Source of the DNA: an uncultured Lachnospiraceae bacterium
GTDB lineage: Bacteria; Bacillota; Clostridia; Lachnospirales; Lachnospiraceae
Length of the DNA: 27,720 nucleotides
Direction: 5' to 3'
Assembly: GCA_910586725.1 (NCBI GenBank)
Contig: CAJUJL010000037.1
Coordinates: 1-27,720, forward strand
The notes beneath the pieces are model-generated. The model was not told the DNA's origin. It saw only the letters and a program-made list of their open reading frames with translations, and did not search any database. The first letter of the stretch is position 1. Each line of letters starts with the position of its first letter. Of this stretch, positions 1-8,347 are shown piece by piece. A program made the position numbers and the translations under genes.

Positions 1-329
1 CTGAACTGCGTGCCGCGTTTGGATTTCACACGATAGCCCACAGAAATAATGACATCCAAATTATAGTAGTCAACTTGATAGGTTTTTCCGTCCGATGCAG
101 TTGTTGCAAAATTTGCAACAACTGATTCTCTCATTAGTTCTCCTTCAGAAAAAATGTTTTTTATATGTCTTGAAATCGTTGATTTATTCCTTTGGAATAA
201 TTCAGCCATCTGGTCAATGGATAACCATACAGTATCTTCGTCAAAAGTCGTTTCGATTTTTGTCAAACCATCTTGTGTTGTATAAATGATGATGTTCGAT
301 TTCTGTTCCATATTTTCTCGGTTATTCAC
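1..329 (-). CDS. RhuM-family protein, N-terminal part (cut by window edge)
   Basis: About 109 N-terminal residues are visible; the frame stays open to base 1. The sequence reads like the start of the RhuM (virulence_RhuM) family: a winged-helix-like segment with WLSIDQMAELF and KSTISRHIKNI, then the family block ASDGKTYQVDYYNLDVIIS and GYRVKSKRGTQF. The family is often found on genomic islands; its biochemical role is not established, although the N-terminus suggests DNA binding. I chose a GTG start at 329 because GAGGTG (335-340) sits 5 bases upstream; the in-frame ATG at 311 has a poorer site. The coding region contains a 27-bp palindrome at 98-124. The family call is fairly sure, the function is not. 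Confidence 0.8.
   Translation of the reverse strand, partial: MNNRENMEQKSNIIIYTTQDGLTKIETTFDEDTVWLSIDQMAELFQRNKSTISRHIKNIFSEGELMRESVVANFATTASDGKTYQVDYYNLDVIISVGYRVKSKRGTQF
98..124. repeat. 27-bp perfect palindrome inside rhuM-like gene
   Basis: Two 13-base arms, CAGTTGTTGCAAA and its exact complement, surround a single central A. The palindrome encodes the VVANFATT segment, so it may partly be a coding coincidence, but 13 matching arms are unusual. The half-site TGCAAC recurs in the palindrome upstream of the gene at 352-369, in the opposite arrangement. Confidence 0.7.
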
Positions 330-616
330 ACATACACCTCACTTCTAAATTGTGCAACGCCCGTTGCACTTTTATTATCTAATTCATCTTCTATATCGTA
401 TCTACTACTATGTATCAGTCCACATCAAGTATTGTACTCTTTCTTAACAAATTTAGTAGTCCATTAATCACTCTGAATTACAAATAAAAAAATAAGCCTT
501 TTATACTCAAATAAGGACTATTTTGTCATAAAAAATTATCTCTTTATAAAGTTTAATAATTTTCCTTTATTAAGGTTAAGTAATTATGTGTAACTTGCCT
601 TTTCAAAACATCTACT
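330..616. other. AT-rich spacer without a recognisable gene
   Basis: This 287-base stretch lies between the start of the rhuM-like gene and the end of the truncated KAP NTPase. All frames are short and unconvincing. It holds the Shine-Dalgarno of the rhuM-like gene, the palindrome at 352-369 and, on the minus strand, a weak possible promoter (TTGATG, 18 bases, TAGATA). I see no terminator with a clear stem and U-run. Confidence 0.6.
352..369. promoter_or_regulatory. Palindromic operator-like site upstream of rhuM-like gene
   Basis: GTGCAACG, two bases, then CGTTGCAC form a perfect 18-bp palindrome 23 bases upstream of the GTG start. A two-base loop is too short for a full RNA stem, so a site for a dimeric repressor is the more natural reading. 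Binding by RhuM itself is only a guess. Confidence 0.45.
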
Positions 617-985
617 TCATAATTTTTTTTCACACAAGCTAATTCTTCCAATCAAACTCCTTATTTCATCCTTAAGTCCTTCAAAAGCAGACTGATTATC
701 CATAAGAGTTCGAAGCAATCTTTCCATAATCGCACTTTTAGCATCATCATACCCTTCAAACACCCAAGAATTTAATGATATGCAGACAAATTTTTTCTTT
801 GTTTCGTCTCTTTCTTCGATATTTTTTTCAACTAATTTTAATAATGTAGACTTCCCGGCACCCCATCGACCAAACAAACCAATAGTTAATGGGTTTAATC
901 GTTCATTTGCTGTTATATTTGTAATTAATTCTGCAAAAGGACTATATGCTAATAAATCAATTTGAGATTCTTTATCTAACCACAT
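617..985 (-). pseudogene. Truncated KAP-family P-loop NTPase
   Basis: 122 codons encode the beginning of a KAP P-loop NTPase: WLDKESQIDLLAYSPFAELI, a Walker A motif GLFGRWGAGKST and the following VCISLNSWVFEGYDDAKSA segment. KAP proteins are normally several hundred residues long, with Walker B and the rest of the ATPase fold after this point. Here the frame stops after SLCEKKL, and no continuation is visible downstream in any frame, so this is probably a deletion remnant. The start at 985 is chosen because AAAGGAA (993-999) is 7 bases upstream; an ATG at 1027 in the same frame has no better site. KAP NTPases are known in bacteria from mobile and phage-defence loci. Confidence 0.75.
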
Positions 986-1069
986 AAATCCGTTCCTTTC
1001 TTCTTTAGCTAAAAATAATGTTAGCACAATGTGTCATTCAAAAAATGTTTCACTATTTCTAAAATACTA

Positions 1070-2752
1070 TCAAATCATACGAAAATGTTCCAACGCTTCC
1101 CTTATAGCAGCTTCTTTCTCTAGCGGACACTTCGGCTGTCTGGAGTTTTCCGATTTCGGCAGGTTATAATTTGCTCTCTCAATAATACCGCATTTCTGTT
1201 TTACCTGTGCAATATACAAGTTGCTGACTTTCAATCCGCTTTGTTTCAGAACATAATCCTTGATTTCCTCATAAGTGGCTTTACTCTCCGCCGCCGTCAA
1301 ATCAAGTTCATCCATCTCTAATTCCACATTGATATGCTTCAACTTATTTGATTTAAGTTTGGAAAGCAACACGATACTTTCTGTATGCACCGTCTGCCCA
1401 AACTGATCCACCCCGCGCACTCTTACAATCTCATACCCTCCGTCACAAAGCACGCGCAAATCTCTCGCCAGCGTCGCCGAATCACAGCTCACATACACAA
1501 TCCTCTCCGGCTTTGACCAGAGCATTGTTTCCAGGCATTTTCTGTCGCATCCCTTTCTGGGCGGATCCACCACAATCACATCCGGACGCATCATGCTGTC
1601 TTTCCGCTCTGCCAGCGTCTCTTCTGCTTTTCCCACCATAAACGAAACATTGGAAATGCCATTCAATCGGGCATTTTCATTCGCATCCGCAATTGCCTGC
1701 GGCACAACCTCCACGCCATACACCCACTTAGCGCTCCTGGCCAAAAATAAAGAAATCGTGCCGATTCCGCAATAAAGATCCCACACAATTTCATTTCCGT
1801 TCAGTCCGGCATAATCCAGTACGAGTGAATACAGCTTTTCCGTCTGCACAGGATTTACCTGGTAAAAACATTCCGGTGAAATCTGATAAACCGTCTTTTC
1901 ACCGATTCTTTTAAAGTCCTTCACATCTCTTAAATACAGCGCATCGTTTATTGTTGGTCTGCCCTTGATCACTCTGGTATCGCCGCCCAAAATAACATTT
2001 GTATTCTTCTGATTTATATTTAATGAAATGCTCGTCATTCCCGCAATCTGACTTAAACGCTCCGCAAGAACTTCTTCTCTCGGCAGACGTTTACAGTTGA
2101 TAACAATGCATACCATGCTCTCCTTCGTGTCAAAACCATATCGAATCAGAACATGGCGCACCTGGCCTTCGCCTGTACGTTCATCGTATGCCAAAACGCC
2201 GTAATCCTTCATATAGCCAATCACTGTTTCCAAAATCCTTTGATTGACCGAAACGCCCAGGGCACAATTTGTATTTGAGACAATATCATGCGTTCGGCCC
2301 GCATAAAATCCTGCCACAATATCTCCTGCTGCATTTTGCCCAATTGGAAACTGCGCTTTATTTCGATACGCAAACGGTTCCTCCATGCCTACAATCGGCT
2401 CCATAACCGCATCAATAAACGCTTCCTCAAAGCCGCCCAGGCGAATCAGGTTTTCCCGGATCTTCTTTTGCTTAAATACAAGCTGGCTCGGATAATCCAT
2501 ATGCTGAATCTGGCACCCTCCGCACGCACGCGCATACAGACAACGGGGCTCCACCCGATTCGGGGAAGCCTCCTTGATTTCCATTAATCTTGCATAACCG
2601 TAATTTTTCTTTATTTTCACAATCTTTGCAACAATTTTATCGCCAATTGCGGTATCCTTGACAAAAAATATCATCCCGTCGCATCTGCCGATTCCTGCTC
2701 CGTCCGTGCCAATATCCTCTATCATCAATTCAATCAAATCATTTTTCTTCAT
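1070..2752 (-). CDS. rlmD: 23S rRNA (uracil-5-)-methyltransferase, RlmD/RlmCD type
   Basis: 560 residues. It transfers a methyl group from SAM to C5 of uridine in 23S rRNA. Visible in order: an N-terminal TRAM-like RNA-binding domain (about 4-62); four cysteines for a 4Fe-4S cluster (C71, C77, C80, C162); the SAM-binding motif DLYCGIGT (324-331); VVDPPRKGC (393-401); the nucleophile C422 in VSCD; and the general-base glutamate in HTE (456-458). Residues from about 466 to 560 form an extra C-terminal segment (TAAESKATYEEIKDYV, then a basic stretch) absent from E. coli RlmD. The start lies 7 bases after the yhaM stop, with AGGA in that gap, so the two are co-transcribed. Which uridine or uridines it modifies (U747, U1939 or both) cannot be read from sequence. 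Confidence 0.93.
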   Translation of the reverse strand: MKKNDLIELMIEDIGTDGAGIGRCDGMIFFVKDTAIGDKIVAKIVKIKKNYGYARLMEIKEASPNRVEPRCLYARACGGCQIQHMDYPSQLVFKQKKIRENLIRLGGFEEAFIDAVMEPIVGMEEPFAYRNKAQFPIGQNAAGDIVAGFYAGRTHDIVSNTNCALGVSVNQRILETVIGYMKDYGVLAYDERTGEGQVRHVLIRYGFDTKESMVCIVINCKRLPREEVLAERLSQIAGMTSISLNINQKNTNVILGGDTRVIKGRPTINDALYLRDVKDFKRIGEKTVYQISPECFYQVNPVQTEKLYSLVLDYAGLNGNEIVWDLYCGIGTISLFLARSAKWVYGVEVVPQAIADANENARLNGISNVSFMVGKAEETLAERKDSMMRPDVIVVDPPRKGCDRKCLETMLWSKPERIVYVSCDSATLARDLRVLCDGGYEIVRVRGVDQFGQTVHTESIVLLSKLKSNKLKHINVELEMDELDLTAAESKATYEEIKDYVLKQSGLKVSNLYIAQVKQKCGIIERANYNLPKSENSRQPKCPLEKEAAIREALEHFRMI

Positions 2753-2759
2753 AACATTC

Positions 2760-3707
2760 CTACTTACTTGTCCTTCGGATATTCGTTTCCAACAACCGGT
2801 TATATCCCAGCCATTTGGTACTGCCTTCCGGTTCGTTTTCGAAAATTTCTTTCATCGTCTCCATTTTTGCATCGATATTGTCCGCAAAACACAATGCCAT
2901 CGCTTCGACAAGAGCGGGCTTTTTGGGCGAACCGAATTCCAGCTCTCCATGATGGGATAAAATACAATGCTTTAATTCATTGCTAAGCTTACGCGGAAAA
3001 TTCGGAATCTCGCGTATGTGCTCGCCAACCCATTCCGTGCCAATCATAATGTGCCCCAGCAATTGTCCTTCGTCCGTATAATCATTTGCCGGAAATCCCG
3101 AAAGCTCTTCTAACTTTCCAATGTCATGAAACATCGCCGCCGTCAGCAAAAGATCCCGGTTTAAAATCGAATACTGTCTGCAAAACGCATCGCAAAGCCC
3201 GGCAACGGACAACGTATGCTCCAGCAATCCTCCCATAAATCCATGATGTATGCTTTTGGCAGCCGAATGCGCTTTAAACCGCTTTACGAACTCCGGATCC
3301 TCCAGAAAAAAACTGTTCAAAAGCTGATGCAGATATGGATTTTCAATAGAACCAATGTATGATTTCAGTTCCTCATACATCTCGTCGATCTCTCTGGAGC
3401 TGACCGGAAGATAATCTTTGGGATCATATTCATCTTCTTTTGCTTTTCGAACGCGTTTTATATTCACTTGAAGCGCTCCCTGAAAACTTGTAACGTCCCC
3501 CACAATTGCGATATAATCTAAAGAATCAAAATCATCAATGCCCGAAGAATCCGGTTCCCATATTTTTGCATCCAGCATTCCCGTTTTATCCTGCAAAATC
3601 ACATTTTCATATGGCTTACCGTTTTTTGTAACTGCGGACTGCTTGTGTTTACATAGAAAAATCTCATTTACCCGTTCGCCTTCGCGAAGCGCTTTTATAT
3701 ATTTCAT
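2760..3707 (-). CDS. yhaM: 3'-5' exoribonuclease, YhaM family (OB fold plus HD domain)
   Basis: 315 residues, the usual family length. The N-terminal third (about 15-88) is an OB-fold nucleic-acid-binding domain with the typical VILQDKTGMLDAKIW block. The C-terminal part is an HD phosphohydrolase domain: H164 in LLEHT, H194-D195 in FHDIGK, H252-H253 in SHHGE and D276 in FADNIDA supply the metal ligands. YhaM degrades RNA (and ssDNA) from the 3' end in Firmicutes. It is the middle gene of a three-gene operon after the protease-like gene. ATG 3707 is the only usable start in the frame back to the preceding stop, yet its Shine-Dalgarno (3731-3737) is 23 bases away, with a hairpin in between. Confidence 0.93.
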   Translation of the reverse strand: MKYIKALREGERVNEIFLCKHKQSAVTKNGKPYENVILQDKTGMLDAKIWEPDSSGIDDFDSLDYIAIVGDVTSFQGALQVNIKRVRKAKEDEYDPKDYLPVSSREIDEMYEELKSYIGSIENPYLHQLLNSFFLEDPEFVKRFKAHSAAKSIHHGFMGGLLEHTLSVAGLCDAFCRQYSILNRDLLLTAAMFHDIGKLEELSGFPANDYTDEGQLLGHIMIGTEWVGEHIREIPNFPRKLSNELKHCILSHHGELEFGSPKKPALVEAMALCFADNIDAKMETMKEIFENEPEGSTKWLGYNRLLETNIRRTSK

Positions 3708-3749
3708 ATTGTTTTTGCCGCTGTGCGGCTTCTCCTTCCCTGTCTGCTT
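3708..3749 (-). promoter_or_regulatory. Shine-Dalgarno, hairpin, start codon arrangement ahead of yhaM
   Basis: In mRNA sense the spacer reads: AAGGAGA (3731-3737), then a 13-base hairpin GCCGC-ACA-GCGGC (3717-3729), then an A-rich 9-base linker and ATG. The linear spacing of 23 bases is too long for normal initiation; folding the hairpin would bring it to about 10. All codons between the previous stop and the ATG were checked and none is a usual start. Confidence 0.5.
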
Positions 3750-5051
3750 TTACTGCAACGTTCCTGCCGTTACACTGCATGTCACCCGAAGATACTCATC
3801 CATGCCCTGCCGGTTCACCACAATCTCCGTGATCGCGCCCGGCTCCATCGCCAGAACATTCTTCTCGTATGCTTCGATCGTACTAATCTCTTCCCCATCC
3901 ATTTCAACAATGACGTCCCCGTTCTGAAGGCCCGCTTCCAACGCGGGGGAATCCAGCATCACTTCTTTAATATAAACTCCGCGGGGAATATTAAATTCAT
4001 ATGCGATCTTGTCCGTAACCGTTACAATTTTAAGTCCAAGATAGGGTATATCCTTTCCGTTGGAAAGCATTTCAATGACTTTCTTTAGTTCGGAAACAGA
4101 AATGGCAGTCAGTGTATTATCATCGTCATTTCCACTGTAATCCTGTACTACAAGACCTATAACTTCTCCATTTAAATTTAAAAGCACGCCGCTGCTGTTG
4201 CTGCTCCCCACAATATCCGTTGTAAAGATGCTGTATGTATTATCTACCGTCTGTATCACATTTCCAACAGAAGTAATATTGCCCGTACCAATCGAATAAT
4301 TCGTCCCCAGCGGGCTTCCGATTGCAATCGCGATATTTCCCTGTGAAACAGACAGGGAATTGCCAAGGATTGCATACGCGATCTTTTCTTTTGTCGCCTC
4401 CTCTATCAGCCGTAAATTGATCGCAAGTATCGCGATTCCCGTATTGCCGTCGTATTTTTTCAAAGAAGCTGTGACGGTGGCCTCATCAATAAAGGTAACC
4501 CGGATTTCTCCTGCGGTCTGCACCACTTTGTGTTCGGTCAAAATTAAAAGCTCGCTCCCGTTATCCCCGATAATGATGCCGGATGCCTGTCCATTGCTTT
4601 CATAGGAGTTGTTGTACCAGTCCGTATTGCTGACAATTCCCGTAACCGTAACTACGGAACGATTCGCTTCCTTGCCAATCGCATAAATTTTATTCTGCAG
4701 CATCTGATAATCCGAAAGCTCCAGCTCTTTGACAATCACCGTCTCAGTCTCCGGCACAGGAAGTTCGGCTTCTTCCGTCTCCGAAACCTCTTCCGTTTCA
4801 AAAAGGGCTTCCGTTTCCGGCATCATCTGCTGTGAATCTTCCGGAATGGAAATCACCGGATTTTCCTTCGGATACAGCCATTCTTCCATCACAGGGCGCA
4901 GCAAAGTAAATACAAAACAAGCGATCATTCCAAACAAAACTGCCAGCGCACCCGTATAAACCCCATGCCGAAACAATCTTTTCTTATTTAATGGTTTTGC
5001 TTTGATTTTTTCATTAATAAACGAATAATCATCCTTATCATACTCAGCCAT
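3750..5051 (-). CDS. Membrane-anchored S1C (HtrA-like) protease with PDZ domain, divergent active site
   Basis: 433 residues from ATG 5051 (AAGGAGA 5061-5067, 9 bases upstream). A start further upstream at 5138 is excluded because it falls inside the promoter. Short basic cytoplasmic N-terminus, one membrane segment (about 31-51), an acidic Glu/Thr/Pro-rich linker (about 60-108), a trypsin-like domain (about 120-330) and a PDZ domain (about 335-425, with GVYIKEV and SPALEAGLQNGDVI). Of the catalytic triad, His174 (TEHKVV) and Ser286 are present, but the Asp normally found in the TDLAVL motif is Gly205 (NTGIAIL), and the GNSGG loop reads SNSSG. It may act as a sensor or scaffold rather than a protease, or use Asp201. 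First gene of the operon with yhaM and rlmD. Confidence 0.88.
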   Translation of the reverse strand: MAEYDKDDYSFINEKIKAKPLNKKRLFRHGVYTGALAVLFGMIACFVFTLLRPVMEEWLYPKENPVISIPEDSQQMMPETEALFETEEVSETEEAELPVPETETVIVKELELSDYQMLQNKIYAIGKEANRSVVTVTGIVSNTDWYNNSYESNGQASGIIIGDNGSELLILTEHKVVQTAGEIRVTFIDEATVTASLKKYDGNTGIAILAINLRLIEEATKEKIAYAILGNSLSVSQGNIAIAIGSPLGTNYSIGTGNITSVGNVIQTVDNTYSIFTTDIVGSSNSSGVLLNLNGEVIGLVVQDYSGNDDDNTLTAISVSELKKVIEMLSNGKDIPYLGLKIVTVTDKIAYEFNIPRGVYIKEVMLDSPALEAGLQNGDVIVEMDGEEISTIEAYEKNVLAMEPGAITEIVVNRQGMDEYLRVTCSVTAGTLQ

Positions 5052-5109
5052 ACCGTTACTTCTCCTTGAACCGCATGCTAATAATCCATATTCCACCTGC
5101 CTGATCTTT

Positions 5110-5138
5110 ATTATACGTATTATAGAATCGGTATGCAA
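5110..5138 (-). promoter_or_regulatory. Sigma-A-type promoter of the protease-yhaM-rlmD operon
   Basis: On the minus strand TTGCAT (5133-5138) and a perfect TATAAT (5110-5115) are separated by exactly 17 bases. A second TATAAT overlaps the spacer. The site is about 60 bases upstream of the chosen ATG at 5051 and supports that start. Confidence 0.75.
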
Positions 5139-5176
5139 GATTTTATTTTCTCCTTTTAAACCTGCATAAGATCATG

Positions 5177-5182
5177 TATAAT
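5177..5182 (+). promoter_or_regulatory. Probable -10 box of mutS2
   Basis: A perfect TATAAT lies 39 bases before the mutS2 ATG. The -35 region 16-17 bases upstream is only TTTAAA-like, so recognition may be weak. The intergenic region carries divergent promoters for mutS2 and the protease-like gene. Confidence 0.45.
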
Positions 5183-5221
5183 CTTATTTAGAAATCATAC
5201 AGAAAAAGATTGAGGATTATT

Positions 5222-7609
5222 ATGAATAAAAAAGTATTACACACATTGGAATATGATAAAATTATAGAAACCCTGACAGAATTTGCATATAGTAATTCCG
5301 CGAAAGAACAATGCCGCGGACTTCTTCCAATGACAGATCTTGACGCTGTCAATCTGGCGCAAAAACAGACCAAAGACGCTTTAACGCGCGTCTTTCAAAA
5401 AGGCAGCCTGTCTTTTTCCGGCGTCCATCCGGTTACCGCTTTCATCAAACGCCTTGAAATCGGCGGCTGTTTAAATACGCTCGAACTGTTGCAAATCAGT
5501 TCCCTTTTAGAAGTCTCCCGGCGCGCCAAAAGCTACAGCCGTACGGACCGCCAGGATGCGCAAATGGATTCTCTGGACGAATTTTTCAACACAATAGAGC
5601 CTCTGACGCCCTTGAATGACGAAATCAAACGCTGCATCCTGTCAGAAGATGAAATAAGCGATGACGCCAGCAGCGCCTTGAAATCCATTCGCCGCGCCAT
5701 TGGCAATATGAACGAACGAATCCGCAGCCAGATCAATAAAATTATGAATCAGGCGCACAACAGCGGTTATTTACAGGATTCCGTCATCACCATGCGGGGC
5801 GGCAGATATTGCATTCCCGTAAAAGCGGAAGCCAAAAACCAGATTCCAGGCATGGTCCACGACCAGTCCTCAAGCGGCTCCACCTTGTTTATCGAGCCGT
5901 CTGCCATTGTAAATCTGAATAACGAACAGAAAGAACTGTTTTTAAAAGAAGCAAAAGAAATCGAATCCATACTTGCGGATTTAAGCAGCCGCGTATTTGA
6001 ACAGGCCGCTTTTATTCATGACAATTACAAGGCCCTGACCACCCTTGATTTTATATTTGCCAAAGCGGAACTTGCGAAGCTTTACAACGGCGTCGCCCCT
6101 GTTTTTCATACAGACGGCAGAATCCATATCCGCAAGGGTCGCCACCCCTTATTAAATCCCAAAACCGTAGTTCCGATCGATGTTTCACTGGGAGATACGT
6201 TTGATCTGTTAATTGTCACCGGTCCAAATACCGGAGGCAAAACGGTATCGCTCAAAACCGTAGGCCTTTTTACGCTGATGGGCCAGGCGGGGCTTCACAT
6301 TCCTGCAAATGACCGGTCCGTGCTTTCTATTTTTCATGACGTATTTGCAGACATTGGAGATGAACAGAGCATAGAACAAAATCTAAGTACGTTCTCCTCC
6401 CACATGACCAATATTGTAAACATTCTAAAAAATGCCGGCAGACAATCCCTTGTGCTTTTTGACGAGCTTTGCGCCGGAACAGATCCGACGGAAGGCGCCG
6501 CACTGGCCATATCCATTTTATCCAGTCTTCACAAACAGGGCATACGCACAATGGCAACCACGCATTACAGCGAACTGAAAGTATTTGCGCTCTCTACGGA
6601 CGGTGTGGAAAATGCATGCTGTGAATTTAATGTAGAAACCTTGAGTCCAACATACCGACTGTTAATCGGCATTCCCGGAAAGAGCAATGCATTTGCGATT
6701 TCCAGCAAAATCGGTCTAGACGATTCTTTGATCGAAGACGCCAAAAAACAGATTACCGAATCGGAGGCGGGTTTCGAAGAACTGATTTCCGATCTTGAAA
6801 ACAGCCGTTTGGTGATAGAGCGGGAACGCGCAGAAATCGACCAATACAAAAAAGAAATCACATTGCTGAAACAAAAACTGGAACAGAAGCAGGAGCGAAT
6901 CGATCAGAACCGCGATAAAATAATAGCGGAGGCCAAAGAACAGGCCCTTTCCATTTTAAAAGAGGCAAAGGACTTTGCAGATGAAAGCATTCGCAGATTT
7001 AATAAATTCGGACAAATAAACGCCACGGCAAGCGAAATGGAAAAAGAGCGTTCCCGGCTGCGCGATAAAATGTCCGACACGCAAAAACACCTGAATCGTA
7101 AGTCCGGCTCTGCCGTTTCCAGCCATAATATTCCGAAAAAACTGCGCATCGGCGATTCCGTAAAAGTGCTTTCCATGAATTTAAAAGGCACCGTTCACAC
7201 ATTGCCAAATGCCAAAGGCGATTTATATGTCCAAATGGGCATTTTAAATTCCCTGGTAAATATCAGCGATTTAATCCTGCTGGAAGACGACTCTTCCGCC
7301 AACAGCAGAAAATTCAACAAAACCGGAGCCGGAAAAATTAAAATGAGTAAATCTGCTTCCGTTTCCTCCGAAATCAATTTAATCGGCAAAACAACGGACG
7401 AAGCGATTGCTCTTTTGGACAAATACCTGGACGATGCTTATATCGCCCATCTTCCTTCCGTTCGCATTGTACACGGAAAAGGTACGGGAGCGCTGCGAAA
7501 CGCCGTACAAAAACATTTAAAACGGCAGAAATATGTGAAGTCTTTCCGTCCTGGCGCCCTAGGAGAAGGGGACGCCGGCGTTACCATAGCAGAATTTAAA
7601 ACAGATTAA
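5222..7609 (+). CDS. mutS2: MutS2 endonuclease/ribosome-rescue ATPase
   Basis: 795 residues from ATG 5222, with GAGG (5212-5215) ahead; a TTG at 5210 is in frame but lies on the Shine-Dalgarno. Domains: clamp/core helices (about 1-300), ABC-type ATPase with Walker A GPNTGGKT (334-341) and Walker B LVLFDELCAGTDPTEG (410-425), a long coiled coil (about 505-620), a KOW-like segment (about 635-685) and a C-terminal Smr domain (about 718-795) with HGKGTGALR. The Smr LDLRG motif reads INLIG here. It has no mismatch-recognition domain. In Bacillus subtilis the homologue (RqcU) splits collided ribosomes, and in Helicobacter it suppresses recombination. Only 24 bases separate it from the response regulator gene, so read-through is likely. 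Confidence 0.96.
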   Translation: MNKKVLHTLEYDKIIETLTEFAYSNSAKEQCRGLLPMTDLDAVNLAQKQTKDALTRVFQKGSLSFSGVHPVTAFIKRLEIGGCLNTLELLQISSLLEVSRRAKSYSRTDRQDAQMDSLDEFFNTIEPLTPLNDEIKRCILSEDEISDDASSALKSIRRAIGNMNERIRSQINKIMNQAHNSGYLQDSVITMRGGRYCIPVKAEAKNQIPGMVHDQSSSGSTLFIEPSAIVNLNNEQKELFLKEAKEIESILADLSSRVFEQAAFIHDNYKALTTLDFIFAKAELAKLYNGVAPVFHTDGRIHIRKGRHPLLNPKTVVPIDVSLGDTFDLLIVTGPNTGGKTVSLKTVGLFTLMGQAGLHIPANDRSVLSIFHDVFADIGDEQSIEQNLSTFSSHMTNIVNILKNAGRQSLVLFDELCAGTDPTEGAALAISILSSLHKQGIRTMATTHYSELKVFALSTDGVENACCEFNVETLSPTYRLLIGIPGKSNAFAISSKIGLDDSLIEDAKKQITESEAGFEELISDLENSRLVIERERAEIDQYKKEITLLKQKLEQKQERIDQNRDKIIAEAKEQALSILKEAKDFADESIRRFNKFGQINATASEMEKERSRLRDKMSDTQKHLNRKSGSAVSSHNIPKKLRIGDSVKVLSMNLKGTVHTLPNAKGDLYVQMGILNSLVNISDLILLEDDSSANSRKFNKTGAGKIKMSKSASVSSEINLIGKTTDEAIALLDKYLDDAYIAHLPSVRIVHGKGTGALRNAVQKHLKRQKYVKSFRPGALGEGDAGVTIAEFKTD

Positions 7610-7633
7610 CACTTATAATTCAAGGAGGTCCTT

Positions 7634-8347
7634 ATGGCAGCAAAGCAAAAAATCCTAATTGTAGATGATGATGTAAATATTGCGGAACTTATTTCACTTT
7701 ATCTGACAAAAGAATGTTTTGATACAAAAACCGTAAACGACGGGGAAGAAGCCCTTATTGCTTTTGAACAGTACGCTCCGAATCTGATTCTGCTTGACTT
7801 GATGCTTCCCGGAATCGACGGCTACCAGGTCTGCCGGGAAGTTCGCGCAAAATCAGACACTCCGATTATTATGCTGTCTGCAAAAGGGGAAATTTTTGAT
7901 AAAGTATTGGGCCTTGAGCTTGGCGCCGACGACTACATCATGAAACCCTTTGATTCCAAAGAACTCGTAGCGCGCGTCAAAGCCGTATTAAGGCGGTATC
8001 AGCCGATTATCAAAAACCACGCTTCCTCCTCCGACTTAAAATGTGTGGAATATCCGGGCCTGGTAGTAAACCTCTCCAATTATTCCGTACTCTATAACGG
8101 CCAGCCTGTGGATATGCCGCCAAAAGAACTGGAACTCCTCTATTTTCTGGCGTCCTCACCCAATCAGGTGTTCACCAGAGAACAGCTTTTAGATCATATC
8201 TGGGGTTATGAATATATCGGAGATACCCGCACCGTAGATGTCCACGTAAAACGTCTCCGTGAAAAAATCAAAGACAACCGATCCTGGCGGTTGTCAACGG
8301 TCTGGGGCATTGGTTATAAATTTGAAGTCAGTGGGCCGCATACATGA
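7634..8347 (+). CDS. OmpR/PhoB-family response regulator
   Basis: 237 residues with a strong AAGGAGG (7622-7628) 5 bases before ATG. The receiver domain (about 6-118) has the acidic pocket D11-D12-D13, phospho-acceptor D55 (LILLDLMLPG), the switch position in IIMLSAKG and the conserved K104 in MKPF. The C-terminal winged helix (about 138-233) carries PPKELELLYFLA, the recognition-helix region DTRTVDVHVKRLREK and the WGIGYKF end typical of the family. It is the transcriptional output of the kinase encoded next, whose ATG overlaps this stop by 4 bases. The signal and targets cannot be read from the sequence. Confidence 0.95.
   Translation: MAAKQKILIVDDDVNIAELISLYLTKECFDTKTVNDGEEALIAFEQYAPNLILLDLMLPGIDGYQVCREVRAKSDTPIIMLSAKGEIFDKVLGLELGADDYIMKPFDSKELVARVKAVLRRYQPIIKNHASSSDLKCVEYPGLVVNLSNYSVLYNGQPVDMPPKELELLYFLASSPNQVFTREQLLDHIWGYEYIGDTRTVDVHVKRLREKIKDNRSWRLSTVWGIGYKFEVSGPHT

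Noticed and set aside
5052..5138. A longer N-terminus for the protease-like protein, starting at 5138
   Set aside because: The stretch overlaps a near-consensus promoter and has no Shine-Dalgarno, while ATG 5051 has one and begins a typical basic N-terminus before the membrane segment.
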